A stretch of DNA of 64,000 nucleotides from Mucilaginibacter sp. OK098. Lineage in GTDB: Bacteria > Bacteroidota > Bacteroidia > Sphingobacteriales > Sphingobacteriaceae. The stretch is taken from the NCBI RefSeq assembly GCF_900142915.1, contig NZ_FRCM01000009.1:248001-312000 (forward strand). The letters run 5' to 3'. The notes under the pieces are model-generated. The model ran no database searches. It was not told the DNA's origin and saw nothing but the letters and a program-made list of their open reading frames with translations. Positions 52,250-60,710 of this stretch are shown piece by piece (position 1 is the stretch's first letter; every line of letters starts with the position of its first letter). Both the position numbers and the translations under genes were made by a program.

Positions 52250-52699
52250 CTAGCCTCTGGTCTCTAAAAGAGCAACCTTCCCCAGCCTCCGCATATGCCT
52301 GTCGGCCCCGGTGAACTCTGCGTTTAAAAAGGCCTCGATATATTCTTCGGCTGCACTGCTGCCGGTAACGCGGCCACCCAGGCAAAGCACATTCAGATCA
52401 TCGTCCTCAACGCCCTGGTGAGCAGAAAAATGATCGTTAATAAGCGCCGCCCTAACCCCTTTTACCTTGTTGGCTGCTACAGAAGCACCAACACCGCTGC
52501 CACAAAGCGCTATACCACGGTCAACTTCTTTATCAGCCACAGCCTCTGCCAATGGGATAATATAATCCGGGTAGTCATCAGTATTATCCAGCTTGTACGC
52601 GCCAAAGTCTATTACCTCATGTCCAAGCTTTATCAGCCATGGATGAATGATCTCTTTTAATTTATATCCGCCGTGATCGGCTGCTATTCCTATCTTCAT
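52250..52699 (-). CDS. rpiB: Ribose 5-phosphate isomerase B
   Basis: The 149-residue enzyme interconverts ribulose and ribose 5-phosphate. It starts MKIGIAADHGGYKLK, and has the active-site motif GIALCGSGVGASVAANK with its catalytic Cys (about 72) and GGRVTG. The ATG at 52699 is chosen; the frame stays open 33 codons further, but that part is repeat DNA and the family begins at this Met. It lies between tkt and tal. Confidence 0.96.
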   Translation of the reverse strand: MKIGIAADHGGYKLKEIIHPWLIKLGHEVIDFGAYKLDNTDDYPDYIIPLAEAVADKEVDRGIALCGSGVGASVAANKVKGVRAALINDHFSAHQGVEDDDLNVLCLGGRVTGSSAAEEYIEAFLNAEFTGADRHMRRLGKVALLETRG

Positions 52700-52814
52700 T
52701 AGATTTGAGTATTGAGATGTGAGATATGAGACAGAAAATGCGGCCTCATAATGTTCATTTAAGAGACGTGAGACATGAGAAAAAATCTCAAATCCCACGT
52801 CTCAAATCTCATAT
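52700..52814. repeat. TGAGATATGAGAC repeat region between tkt and rpiB
   Basis: The spacer consists of repeated short words on the pattern TTGAGATGTGAGATATGAGAC. Its right end has the inverted form (GTCTCAAATCTCATATC), so it can fold. It has no coding signal. Confidence 0.7.
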
Positions 52815-54821
52815 CTATAATAACGCCTTCGCTCTTTTTACAACATTTTCAACCGTAAAGCCAAAGTGCTTGTACAGGTCTTCAGCCGGTGCTGACTCAC
52901 CAAAGGTGGTCATGCCAAGCATGTCGCCTTCGTCGGTAGTGTATTTATGCCAGCCCATTGGCGATGCCATTTCAACTGCCAAACGTTTTTTGCTTGCTTT
53001 AGGGAATACTTTCTCTTTGTAAGCGGCATCCTGTTTTTCAAACAGTTCCCAGCTTGGCATACTTACCACACGGGTTGAAATACCATCAGCTTCCAGTTGT
53101 TTCTGTGCTTCCATTATTAAAGCAACTTCAGATCCGGTTGCCATCAGGATCAGATCGGGCCCCTTGCTTCCTTCTGAAAGGATGTACGCGCCTTTTTCCA
53201 AACCATCGGCTTTGCCGTATTTATCCTGGTCAAGGATAGGAAGTCCCTGGCGGGTAAATACCAAAACAACCGGGCCATCCTTGTGCTCAACTGCCACTTT
53301 CCACGCATATGCGGTTTCATTAGCATCAGCAGGGCGGATAACGGTGATTCTTGGGATAGACCGTAAAGAAGCCAGCTGCTCAATAGGCTGGTGGGTTGTA
53401 CCATCCTCGCCTAAGCCAATACTATCATGCGTATAAACAAATATCGGGTTTATCTTCATAATGGCTGCCAAACGGATTGGCGGGCGCATATATTCAGAGA
53501 ACATCAGGAAAGTAGCGCCAAATGGGATAACTCCTTTTGTTAGTGCCATTCCATTTAATGCCGATCCCATTGCATGCTCGCGAATCCCGAAGTGGAAATT
53601 GCGGCCTGCCCTGTTTTCTGAGGTAAATGAATCAAATTCCTTTAAGTTAGTTTCTGTTGATGGGGAAAGATCTGCCGCACCACCTATTAAATTAGGGAGC
53701 TTGCCTGCAATAGCATTCAATACTTTGCCTGATGCCTGGCGTGTTGCCATTTTAGGGTCAGAGCCTTTAAATACCGGCAATGCATCTTTCCAGCCTTCTG
53801 GAAGGCCGCCGCTGCTTAGTAATTCATATTCTGCTGCCAGCTCAGGGAATTTGGCTTTATAATCGGCAAACAGCTTATTCCATTTTTCTTCGGTTTTTTC
53901 GCCCCTTGCACCAGCTTTGTGGTAATAATCTAATACCTCTGGCGGTACATTGAATGATTTTTCAGGGTCAAAGCCAAAAAATTCTTTAACCAGCTTTAGT
54001 TCATCAGCACCCAACGGAGCACCGTGCGAACCTGCTGTACCTGATTTATTAGGGCTGCCATAGGCAATTAATGAACGCACCCTTATTATGGATGGTTTTT
54101 GTGATTCGGCTTTGGCATTTATTATTGCAAGCTCCAATGCGTGGGTATCATTTACATCGTTAACTTCCTGAACATGCCATCCGTAAGATCTGAAACGTGC
54201 GCTTACATCTTCGTTAAAGGTAATGTCGGTACTCCCTTCAATTGAGATGTGGTTATCATCGTATAAATAGATCAGGTTGCCCAACTCTAAATGTCCGGCT
54301 AATGAAGCTGCCTCAGAAGTTACACCTTCCATCAAATCACCATCACTACAAATAACATAGATCTTGTAGTTGAACAGGTCGAACCCAGGTTTATTGTAGC
54401 GGGCAGCCAAATGTTTTTGACCTATTGCAAAGCCAACGCCATTAGCAAAACCCTGACCAAGCGGACCTGTAGTTACCTCAACACCCGGGCATAAGCCATA
54501 TTCAGGGTGCCCGGCAGTCTTGCTGTTCATTTGGCGGAAGTTCTTTATGTCATCAAGTGAAAGATCGTATCCCGTTAAATACAAAAAAGCATACTGCAGC
54601 ATACAGGCATGTCCTGCCGAAAGAATAAACCTGTCGCGGTTAGCCCAGTCAGTGCTTTTAGGGTTATAATTCATAAACTTTGACCAAAGCACATGTGCCA
54701 TTGGTGCCAGCGCCATTGGCGTGCCCGGGTGTCCTGAATTTGCTTTTTGTACTGCGTCGGCAGCTAATACCCTTGCGGTATTAATTCCAAGAGTTTCAAT
54801 GTCCTGTGTAGTTGCGCTCAT
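52815..54821 (-). CDS. tkt: Transketolase
   Basis: The 668-residue thiamine-diphosphate enzyme moves two-carbon units in the pentose phosphate pathway. It shows ANSGHPGTPMALAPM (about 25-39), the ThDP motif GDGDLMEG-like CSDGDLMEGVTSEAASL (about 157-173) and the second-domain signature FVYTHDSIGLGEDGTTHQP with its catalytic residues. The ATG at 54821 gives the usual length; upstream codons would add 24 residues of leader sequence. It is 14 bp after the glucokinase stop. Confidence 0.97.
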   Translation of the reverse strand: MSATTQDIETLGINTARVLAADAVQKANSGHPGTPMALAPMAHVLWSKFMNYNPKSTDWANRDRFILSAGHACMLQYAFLYLTGYDLSLDDIKNFRQMNSKTAGHPEYGLCPGVEVTTGPLGQGFANGVGFAIGQKHLAARYNKPGFDLFNYKIYVICSDGDLMEGVTSEAASLAGHLELGNLIYLYDDNHISIEGSTDITFNEDVSARFRSYGWHVQEVNDVNDTHALELAIINAKAESQKPSIIRVRSLIAYGSPNKSGTAGSHGAPLGADELKLVKEFFGFDPEKSFNVPPEVLDYYHKAGARGEKTEEKWNKLFADYKAKFPELAAEYELLSSGGLPEGWKDALPVFKGSDPKMATRQASGKVLNAIAGKLPNLIGGAADLSPSTETNLKEFDSFTSENRAGRNFHFGIREHAMGSALNGMALTKGVIPFGATFLMFSEYMRPPIRLAAIMKINPIFVYTHDSIGLGEDGTTHQPIEQLASLRSIPRITVIRPADANETAYAWKVAVEHKDGPVVLVFTRQGLPILDQDKYGKADGLEKGAYILSEGSKGPDLILMATGSEVALIMEAQKQLEADGISTRVVSMPSWELFEKQDAAYKEKVFPKASKKRLAVEMASPMGWHKYTTDEGDMLGMTTFGESAPAEDLYKHFGFTVENVVKRAKALL

Positions 54822-54835
54822 TGTTGTTTTGTTTG

Positions 54836-55591
54836 TTATTTCTTTTGAATTTTTATTGGTTTGATTGTTTGAATTGCACTGCCATTTGCCCACAACCTGG
54901 CTCCCCCCTTTATTCCATCCGCGTTCGAAACAATTTTCATGTTCTTATCCAGCTTAAATGTGAGTTTGTCGGAGTTGCCGCCTCCTATATATAAATAATC
55001 GTAATTAAATACGGTTTTTAAAACTTCAAAAACTTTCAGCATCCGCTTGTTCCACTTTTTCTCACCCTCTTTTTCAAGTGCAGCCTCACCAATATATTTA
55101 TCGTATGATTTTACCTTGCCAACAGGCTGATGCGCAAATTCAAGGTGTGGTAATAAATTTCCATCAAGTAAAACTGCAGTGCCAAAGCCGGTTCCAAGGG
55201 TTATTACTACCTCAAGCCCTTTGCCATCTACAACACCCAGGCCCTGCATATCAGCATCATTAACCACCTGGGTTTCTGCTCCCAATACTTCTTTCAGCTT
55301 ATTGGCAAGATCAAAATCTTTCCAAAGTTCGTTACTAAGGTTTGGCGCTGTTTTTATTACACCATGTTTTACATACCCCGGAAAGCCGACTGAAATCTTA
55401 TTATACTCCGGAAAATCCTTTACCAGCGTTTTTATGGAATTTATAACACTTTCGGGACTTGCCGGAGTGGGTGTTACTACCTTTTCGTATTTTTTTTGCA
55501 GCTCACCTTTTTCGTTCAGGATAGTTCCTTTAATGTGCGAGCCTCCAATATCAATGGAGAGGATTTTTAATTGCTGAGGGGTTGATTTCAT
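54836..55591 (-). CDS. Polyphosphate glucokinase-like ROK kinase
   Basis: The 251-residue protein is a ROK-fold sugar kinase. The phosphate motif is SIDIGGSHIKGTIL near residue 13, and VVNDADMQGLG carries the catalytic Asp. Most telling is TLGTGFGTAVLLDGNLLPHL, the pattern of polyphosphate-using glucokinases (PPGK). It would make glucose 6-phosphate from glucose, the substrate of zwf at the far end of the cluster. It is the first gene of the pentose-phosphate cluster. Whether it uses ATP, polyphosphate or both cannot be told. Confidence 0.9.
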   Translation of the reverse strand: MKSTPQQLKILSIDIGGSHIKGTILNEKGELQKKYEKVVTPTPASPESVINSIKTLVKDFPEYNKISVGFPGYVKHGVIKTAPNLSNELWKDFDLANKLKEVLGAETQVVNDADMQGLGVVDGKGLEVVITLGTGFGTAVLLDGNLLPHLEFAHQPVGKVKSYDKYIGEAALEKEGEKKWNKRMLKVFEVLKTVFNYDYLYIGGGNSDKLTFKLDKNMKIVSNADGIKGGARLWANGSAIQTIKPIKIQKK

Positions 55592-55922
55592 TAAATTGGG
55601 TGGCAGAGATGTATGAATAAATGGACAACGATTTTAGAGCTGTAAATATCAATAATTATATAATATAATGTATTAATATTACGCAGAAATATCAAAGCCA
55701 AATAAACAACATTAAGCTTAAGCCATTGTTTTTTTTATGTCATGCTTTCGCGTTTTTTACAAAACCGTTGCAAAAAAAGGATTATTTAATTAAAAAAAGG
55801 ACCTTTTGAATCCTTTTTTTAATTAAAATCATTATTTTAACACAAAAGTGATAAAATAACCACCAAAAAACATGATAAAAATCATACAATATCCCAATTG
55901 GGTATATTATGACTCAAAAACC
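55592..55922. other. Gene-free stretch holding a bidirectional hairpin
   Basis: No gene is seen. A perfect 17-bp inverted repeat lies at 55785-55827. The right part is AT-rich, and the left part must hold the promoter of the pentose-phosphate cluster, which I could not match to TAnnTTTG. Confidence 0.55.
55785..55827. terminator. 17-bp perfect inverted repeat with A/T tracts
   Basis: TTTAATTAAAAAAAGGA and TCCTTTTTTTAATTAAA are inverted around nine bases. T tracts inside both arms allow termination on either strand; it should end the TlpA/DUF3738 transcript on the minus strand. Confidence 0.75.
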
Positions 55923-57116
55923 CTACCTGAATACCAGCATATCAATATCTCTTTCGCCTTTTTTCAATTTTAACCCGAGTGCTGTAAGAGCATCGGTAAG
56001 TGAGTCTTTCTTTTCGGGTTGATAATTGAATTCAATATCATATTTAATGTGCGATCCGGTTTCGTCAACAACAGGCATTTTTACCAGTCCGAATCCTTCA
56101 AGGTAACCTGCTATTTTACCAAGCGTTACTGCATGCCCGCTAAAAGCGCCACTACTGCCGCCAAAAGTTTCCTCTTTATCTGCTGATTGTTTAAGCCGTT
56201 TTACTTTAGCGGTATCAGCAATTTTAAGCAGGTAAACTTCTTTGCTTCGCTTTTCAATTGCAGCCTTTAAATCAAATCTGGAGTGAAGCTCCTTTATGAG
56301 TGTGGGCATCAGTTCATTTTCATGGCCTTTTGGTACAATTAAATCAATGCAATAATTTGTTTTATTTTGTTTGATGTTTTCTTTTGGGGTAAGGTCAATA
56401 ACCCGCCCATAAGGCTGATCATTATAAGCAATGCGGTAAATTGCTTCTAATGGCAGGTTAAACATGGTTATCCGCCTCTTTTTAAAATTACTGTCAGTTG
56501 GATACGTTCTCGACATACTGCTTACACCTTTAATTTCCGGCTGGATCAAAAGGCGGCTTTGCACCGTATCAGCAGCGCTAAAATATGATTTTACAGGGTC
56601 AGCTACCATATTGTCTTCTTTAAGAGGCAGATTAATGGGTTTCCCGGCTATAACAGCAGTAATGATTTTTGCAGTTACGTTAGCCGGTTCAGTAATAGCT
56701 ACAATTTTACCACCGCCATCAATCAGTACAGTATGCGGAATAGTATGATAGGGAAAAACCGCACGAAGCTCATCGGCCGTATCAACAGCAAACCAAAGTG
56801 TTGAGGGTATGGTGGTAATAAATTGCTTTATCCGTTTCTCTTTTTCAGTGCTTACAGTTATCACCTGCAACTTGCCTTTAAATTGTTTCTGCAATTCCTG
56901 CAGATGTGTCATGGCTGTTATACAGGGGCCGCAATAGGTTGCCCAAAATTCAAGTATTACAACTTTGCCTTTAAAATCTTCAATGTTTGTGGTTTTTACC
57001 GGGGCGTTTAAAACAGTTTGGAATTTAATAGCCGGTACATTTTGGCCGACCTTTACCTGCGCGGATGCACAAATGCTTAACGCAAGAGTTAATATTGATA
57101 AGGTTATTTTTTTCAT
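55923..57116 (-). CDS. TlpA-like thioredoxin fused to DUF3738
   Basis: The 397-residue protein has a signal peptide (MKKITLSILTLALSICASAQ) and a TlpA-type thioredoxin fold (about 25-160) with active site CGPC, Cys62 and Cys65. Residues from about 185 to the end match DUF3738, a domain of unknown role first noted in acidobacterial soil proteins (RRITMFNLPLEAIYRIAYND; IDLIVPKGHENELMPTLIKE). It acts in the periplasm. It is divergent from a histidine kinase, with four phased GGTTAA sites and a TAnnTTTG box on its side, so it is a likely target of that system. The ATG at 57116 is chosen as the signal peptide start. Confidence 0.92.
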   Translation of the reverse strand: MKKITLSILTLALSICASAQVKVGQNVPAIKFQTVLNAPVKTTNIEDFKGKVVILEFWATYCGPCITAMTHLQELQKQFKGKLQVITVSTEKEKRIKQFITTIPSTLWFAVDTADELRAVFPYHTIPHTVLIDGGGKIVAITEPANVTAKIITAVIAGKPINLPLKEDNMVADPVKSYFSAADTVQSRLLIQPEIKGVSSMSRTYPTDSNFKKRRITMFNLPLEAIYRIAYNDQPYGRVIDLTPKENIKQNKTNYCIDLIVPKGHENELMPTLIKELHSRFDLKAAIEKRSKEVYLLKIADTAKVKRLKQSADKEETFGGSSGAFSGHAVTLGKIAGYLEGFGLVKMPVVDETGSHIKYDIEFNYQPEKKDSLTDALTALGLKLKKGERDIDMLVFR

Positions 57117-57139
57117 TTTATAGTGATTTATTTTCATGT

Positions 57140-57147
57140 CAAACGTA
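57140..57147 (-). promoter_or_regulatory. -7 promoter box of the TlpA/DUF3738 gene
   Basis: On the minus strand TACGTTTG fits TAnnTTTG and lies 23 bp before the ATG at 57116. No TTG is placed 19-20 bp upstream; instead the GGTTAA array begins there, which suggests an activator. Confidence 0.6.
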
Positions 57148-57168
57148 TCTTAATTTGAGGGCCGCGAA

Positions 57169-57204
57169 GGTTAACCAAGGTTAAGAAGGGTTAATTAGTG
57201 TTAA
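57169..57204. promoter_or_regulatory. Four GGTTAA half-sites at 10-bp spacing
   Basis: GGTTAA at 57169, 57179 and 57189 and TGTTAA at 57199 are spaced exactly 10 bp, one helical turn, so all face the same side. This is the form of OmpR/PhoB-type regulator binding sites. The array lies between the regulator's own operon and a divergent target. Confidence 0.7.
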
Positions 57205-57248
57205 CGTTTAGCAGGTTTATGCTGATGAACTGCTATTTTGCATCGGCA

Positions 57249-58778
57249 ATGAAAAATAGGATAAACCTGGTGGTAATATCAATGGCTTTTTGCACAACAT
57301 TTTTGCTGTGCCTGCAGCTTTATTGGAATTACAAGGCATACCAGGGTTCTGTTAAGGCCTTTAAAAGTGAAAGCAACAGCGCGCTTAGTGACGCCGTTGA
57401 ACATTTAACCAATATACGCAGGGATGAGTTTGCGACTAAATATAAAACATGGCTGGCTGATACCAGTCTGGTTTCAATTACCTGCAAGGTAAATACTACC
57501 TATCATTCAACCGTGTTTGCCATTGCAGATAAACACCAAAAAGTAGCAGGGTCAAAATCGATCTCGTTTAGTATCGATACCTTTAAACAACAGCTCAGTG
57601 CCATTAGCAACGCTACAAAAGCCTTTATTATCAATTACTTTCTTAAAACCAATGTTTATAACCAGTTAAAATTAAAGGAAGTTTATTTTGTGACCCAAAA
57701 TTTAGGTGACAGCTTGAACAATGCCTATAAAAGAGATCGTTTAAACCTTGCCCAACTCGATTCTTTATTTAAAGCTGAACTTTTAAAAAGAGACATTAAC
57801 ACCCCCCATCGCTTTTATATCACCAACTTCTCCGTTAAAAAGTTCAGTGAGGGTAATAAACCTGCAAAGGGCTATAGCTTTGCTACGCTGGCTTATAATT
57901 ACGGTTTTTCTTCATCCCAAAAAACCATCAGCGCATGGTTCCCGGATCCTGATCTTGTTATTTTCGGGCAGATGAAATGGCTGCTGCTAAGTTCCCTGAT
58001 CCTTATTGCCATTACAGTTTTTTGCTTCACCTACACGGTAAAAACTATTTTGAGGCAAAAGAAACTTGCCGAACTGAAGAACGATTTTGTAAACAACATG
58101 ACCCATGAGCTGAAAACTCCAGTTGCCACCATTAACATAGCCGCCGAAGCCATCCAGGATTTTAACCTGAGCAAAACGTCGGTTGATGAATACCTGGGTA
58201 TTATCCGTTACCAGGCGGGCAATCTCACAAACTTGATCGACCAGATCCTGAAAAGCGTAGTATCGGAGCAGGAAAGCGTCAGTCTTAATTTGTCTAAAGT
58301 AGATTTTGATCAATTAATAAACGGGATCATACAGGAGTATAAGCCGCAGTCGGATGCTGCAAACGTGACTGTTAATTATAATAATAAAGATGGAATTTTG
58401 CCTGCGATGGCTGATGAACCATTATTAAAAAATGCAATAGCCAATTTGCTGGATAATGCCATAAAATATGGCGGATCTGGTACTGTGATCAATATTGCGC
58501 AGTATATTGAAAATGGCAGCATCATTATTATGGTAAACGATAATGGCCCGGGCATCCCGGCAGAATACCAGGATAAAGTGTTCGACAGGTTTTTCCGTGT
58601 CCCATCCGGCGATATTCATAATGTGAAAGGTTATGGCCTTGGGCTAAGCTATGCCAAAAGTATTATTGAAAAACATAAGGGCACTCTATCGCTGATAAGC
58701 ACAGAGGGCCGCGGAACAGAATTTATAATCAGCATACCACTTATTTACCATGAAACAAGCCAAAGTTCTGTTGCTTGA
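57249..58778 (+). CDS. Sensor histidine kinase
   Basis: The 509-residue kinase has a TM helix at about 5-25, a periplasmic domain (about 28-235) with no named fold seen, and a second TM at about 240-262. Then come the HisKA domain with His286 in MTHELKTPV and the HATPase domain (N box LLDNAIKYGG at about 402-411, G1 DNGPGIP, F box FDRFFRV, G2 GYGLGLSYAK). The ATG at 57249 is chosen because the TM follows directly; a longer start at 57198 is less likely. The end overlaps the regulator gene by 29 bp. Confidence 0.95.
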   Translation: MKNRINLVVISMAFCTTFLLCLQLYWNYKAYQGSVKAFKSESNSALSDAVEHLTNIRRDEFATKYKTWLADTSLVSITCKVNTTYHSTVFAIADKHQKVAGSKSISFSIDTFKQQLSAISNATKAFIINYFLKTNVYNQLKLKEVYFVTQNLGDSLNNAYKRDRLNLAQLDSLFKAELLKRDINTPHRFYITNFSVKKFSEGNKPAKGYSFATLAYNYGFSSSQKTISAWFPDPDLVIFGQMKWLLLSSLILIAITVFCFTYTVKTILRQKKLAELKNDFVNNMTHELKTPVATINIAAEAIQDFNLSKTSVDEYLGIIRYQAGNLTNLIDQILKSVVSEQESVSLNLSKVDFDQLINGIIQEYKPQSDAANVTVNYNNKDGILPAMADEPLLKNAIANLLDNAIKYGGSGTVINIAQYIENGSIIIMVNDNGPGIPAEYQDKVFDRFFRVPSGDIHNVKGYGLGLSYAKSIIEKHKGTLSLISTEGRGTEFIISIPLIYHETSQSSVA

Positions 58779-59430
58779 GGACGAGCTGCAGCTTGCAAAA
58801 ATTGTGAGTGAAAGCCTGCAGACGAGGGGTTTTATAGTAACCCATGTGGTTAACGGCGTTTTGGGAACGGAAGCCATTCGCAAAAGTGCTTTTGATATTT
58901 GTATTGTTGATGTAATGATGCCCTTTATGGATGGCTTTACCTTTGTTGAGCAGGTTCGCAAAACAGATAAACAGGTGCCCGTTTTGTTTTTAACGGCAAA
59001 ATCGCAAACGGAGGATGTTATAAAAGGCTATGAAGCCGGCGGCAACGACTACCTGAGAAAGCCCTTCAGCCTGGAAGAGCTGATATTACGGCTGAATGAA
59101 CTTTTGCGCCGAAAAGCAGCAGGCCAAACACCATCAAGTACTGATATAGGGCAGTATACCTTTGACATGAACAAGCAGGAGCTCTGGTTTAGCGGCCGGC
59201 TCACTGGCAAGCTCTCGCACCGGGAAAATGAGCTGCTAACCTTGCTCATTCAGCACAAAAACCTGGTGCTCGACCGTAAAGCGGTACTGTTAAAGCTTTG
59301 GGGCGACGATAACTTTTTTAATACCCGCACCATGGATGTTTTTATAACCAAACTCCGCAAGCACCTGCAGCAGGACCCATCAATTGAAATTATTAATATA
59401 AGGGGCGTAGGTTATAAGCTTACCGTGTAA
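58750..59430 (+). CDS. OmpR-family response regulator
   Basis: The 226-residue protein has a receiver domain (1-120) with Asp54 as phosphate acceptor (IVDVMMPFMDG), acidic pair near residue 10 (LLLEDE), Thr in FLTAKS and Lys in YLRKPF. A winged-helix OmpR/PhoB output domain follows (about 130-226; LSHRENELLTLLIQHKN, then TRTMDVFITKLRKHL, RGVGYKLTV). It overlaps the kinase gene and should bind phased direct repeats, as found upstream of the pair. A strong terminator follows. Confidence 0.97.
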   Translation: MKQAKVLLLEDELQLAKIVSESLQTRGFIVTHVVNGVLGTEAIRKSAFDICIVDVMMPFMDGFTFVEQVRKTDKQVPVLFLTAKSQTEDVIKGYEAGGNDYLRKPFSLEELILRLNELLRRKAAGQTPSSTDIGQYTFDMNKQELWFSGRLTGKLSHRENELLTLLIQHKNLVLDRKAVLLKLWGDDNFFNTRTMDVFITKLRKHLQQDPSIEIINIRGVGYKLTV

Positions 59431-59470
59431 ATAAAAGAAGCCCGCTATTTTAGTAGCGGGCTTCTTTTAT
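59431..59470. terminator. Bidirectional terminator after the response regulator
   Basis: A perfect 17-bp stem (ATAAAAGAAGCCCGCTA with TAGCGGGCTTCTTTTAT) around TTTTAG, followed by a T-rich run. It stands between convergent genes. Confidence 0.93.
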
Positions 59471-59474
59471 TTTT

Positions 59475-59563
59475 AGTTGAATAAGTTGATTGGGTTAGAT
59501 TGAGTTGATTAAGTTAGACTGTTTTAACCTAATCAACCACTCACTTAATCAACCAAATAAACT
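59475..59563. repeat. Dispersed GTTGATTAGGTTAG repeat, copy 2
   Basis: GTTGATTAAGTTA (59504-59516) is inverted by TAACCTAATCAAC (59525-59537), and ACTCACTTAATCAACC follows. The same words occur at 32575-32659. It abuts the stop codon of pdhB. Confidence 0.7.
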
Positions 59564-60545
59564 ACTTGGTTACATACATAACTTCCTTAACCGCTTTGAT
59601 CACTCTTTCAGCGTTTGGAAGGTATTCCTGGATCAGGGTTGGTGCATAAGGCAATGGCACGTCGCCGCCCATAATGCGCAGTACGGGTGCATCTAAATAA
59701 TCAAATGCATCTTTTTGTACTTTAAATGCAACTTCGGTAGCTATTGAGCCTAAAGGCCAGCTTTCTTCAACAATTACCAAACGGTTTGTTTTTTTAACAG
59801 AAGCAATAACAGTATCATAATCAATAGGGCGTACGGTACGTAAGTCGATCACCTCGGCATGGATGCCTTCTTTTTCAAGCTCGGCAGCGGCAGCGTTAAC
59901 AACCTTCATTATTTTACCAAAACCTACAAGGGTAACATCAGTACCTTGTTTGGTAACATTTGCTTTGCCTAGCGGAATATAATAGGTTTCTTCAGGTACT
60001 TCACCTTTATCGCCATACATCAGCTCCGATTCCATAAAAATAACCGGATCGGGATCAATTATAGCTGATTTTAATAAACCTTTTGCATCATAAGGGTTTG
60101 AAGGCACTACTACCTTTAAGCCCGGACAGTTGGCATACCAGCTTTCAAAGCACTGGCTGTGCTGCGAGCTAAGCATCCCCGCATTACCGGTTGGGCCACG
60201 GAAAACAATTGGCACCGTGAACTGGCCTCCGCTCATCGACATGATCTTGGCTGCTCCGTTTATGATCTGATCGATAGCAACCAGCGAAAAGTTAAACGTC
60301 ATGAACTCGATAATGGGGCGTAAACCGTTCATTGCCGAGCCAATACCGATGCCGGCAAAACCACACTCAGAGATTGGCGTATCGATAACACGTTTAGCAC
60401 CAAACTCGTCCAGCATACCCTGGCTTACTTTATAGGCGCCGTTATATTCAGCAACCTCTTCACCCATCAGGTATATTTTATCATCCTTGCGCATTTCTTC
60501 GTTCATTGCTTCCCGAAGCGCTTCTCTGAATTGTATTTCTCTCAT
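59562..60545 (-). CDS. pdhB: Pyruvate dehydrogenase E1 component, beta subunit
   Basis: The 327-residue protein is the beta half of the thiamine-dependent E1 enzyme that decarboxylates pyruvate. It begins MREIQFREALREAMNEEM and has GEEVAEYNGAYKVS, RVIDTPISECGFAG (ThDP-binding Glu in the EVA segment) and MEYxx-like GFGKIM, with LRTVRPIDYDTV at about 235-246 and the C-terminal GGDVPLPYA. The length is right for the alpha2beta2 type; branched-chain 2-oxo acid E1 beta is a close alternative. The alpha subunit is not next to it. A consensus promoter lies upstream. Confidence 0.94.
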   Translation of the reverse strand: MREIQFREALREAMNEEMRKDDKIYLMGEEVAEYNGAYKVSQGMLDEFGAKRVIDTPISECGFAGIGIGSAMNGLRPIIEFMTFNFSLVAIDQIINGAAKIMSMSGGQFTVPIVFRGPTGNAGMLSSQHSQCFESWYANCPGLKVVVPSNPYDAKGLLKSAIIDPDPVIFMESELMYGDKGEVPEETYYIPLGKANVTKQGTDVTLVGFGKIMKVVNAAAAELEKEGIHAEVIDLRTVRPIDYDTVIASVKKTNRLVIVEESWPLGSIATEVAFKVQKDAFDYLDAPVLRIMGGDVPLPYAPTLIQEYLPNAERVIKAVKEVMYVTK

Positions 60546-60576
60546 CGTATTATTAAAATGATGTTTTTTGCGAACG

Positions 60577-60606
60577 CAAATATAATCAACAATGTGTTAT
60601 TTGCAA
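60577..60606 (-). promoter_or_regulatory. Consensus promoter of pdhB
   Basis: On the minus strand TTG (60604-60606) and TATATTTG (60577-60584) are 19 bp apart, matching TTG-N19/20-TAnnTTTG. The start codon follows after 31 bp. Confidence 0.78.
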
Positions 60607-60710
60607 TTAGTGTTATAACTACAACAAGGTTTTTACGGTTCGATGTAAAAAGTTGTTACTTGTGTACAGCAAACCACTGCCCACTGCCGACTACAAACTG
60701 CCAACTTCCT

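Noticed and set aside
52700..52798. An N-terminal extension of RpiB
   Set aside because: It comes from the repeat spacer; the family begins MKIGIAADHG.
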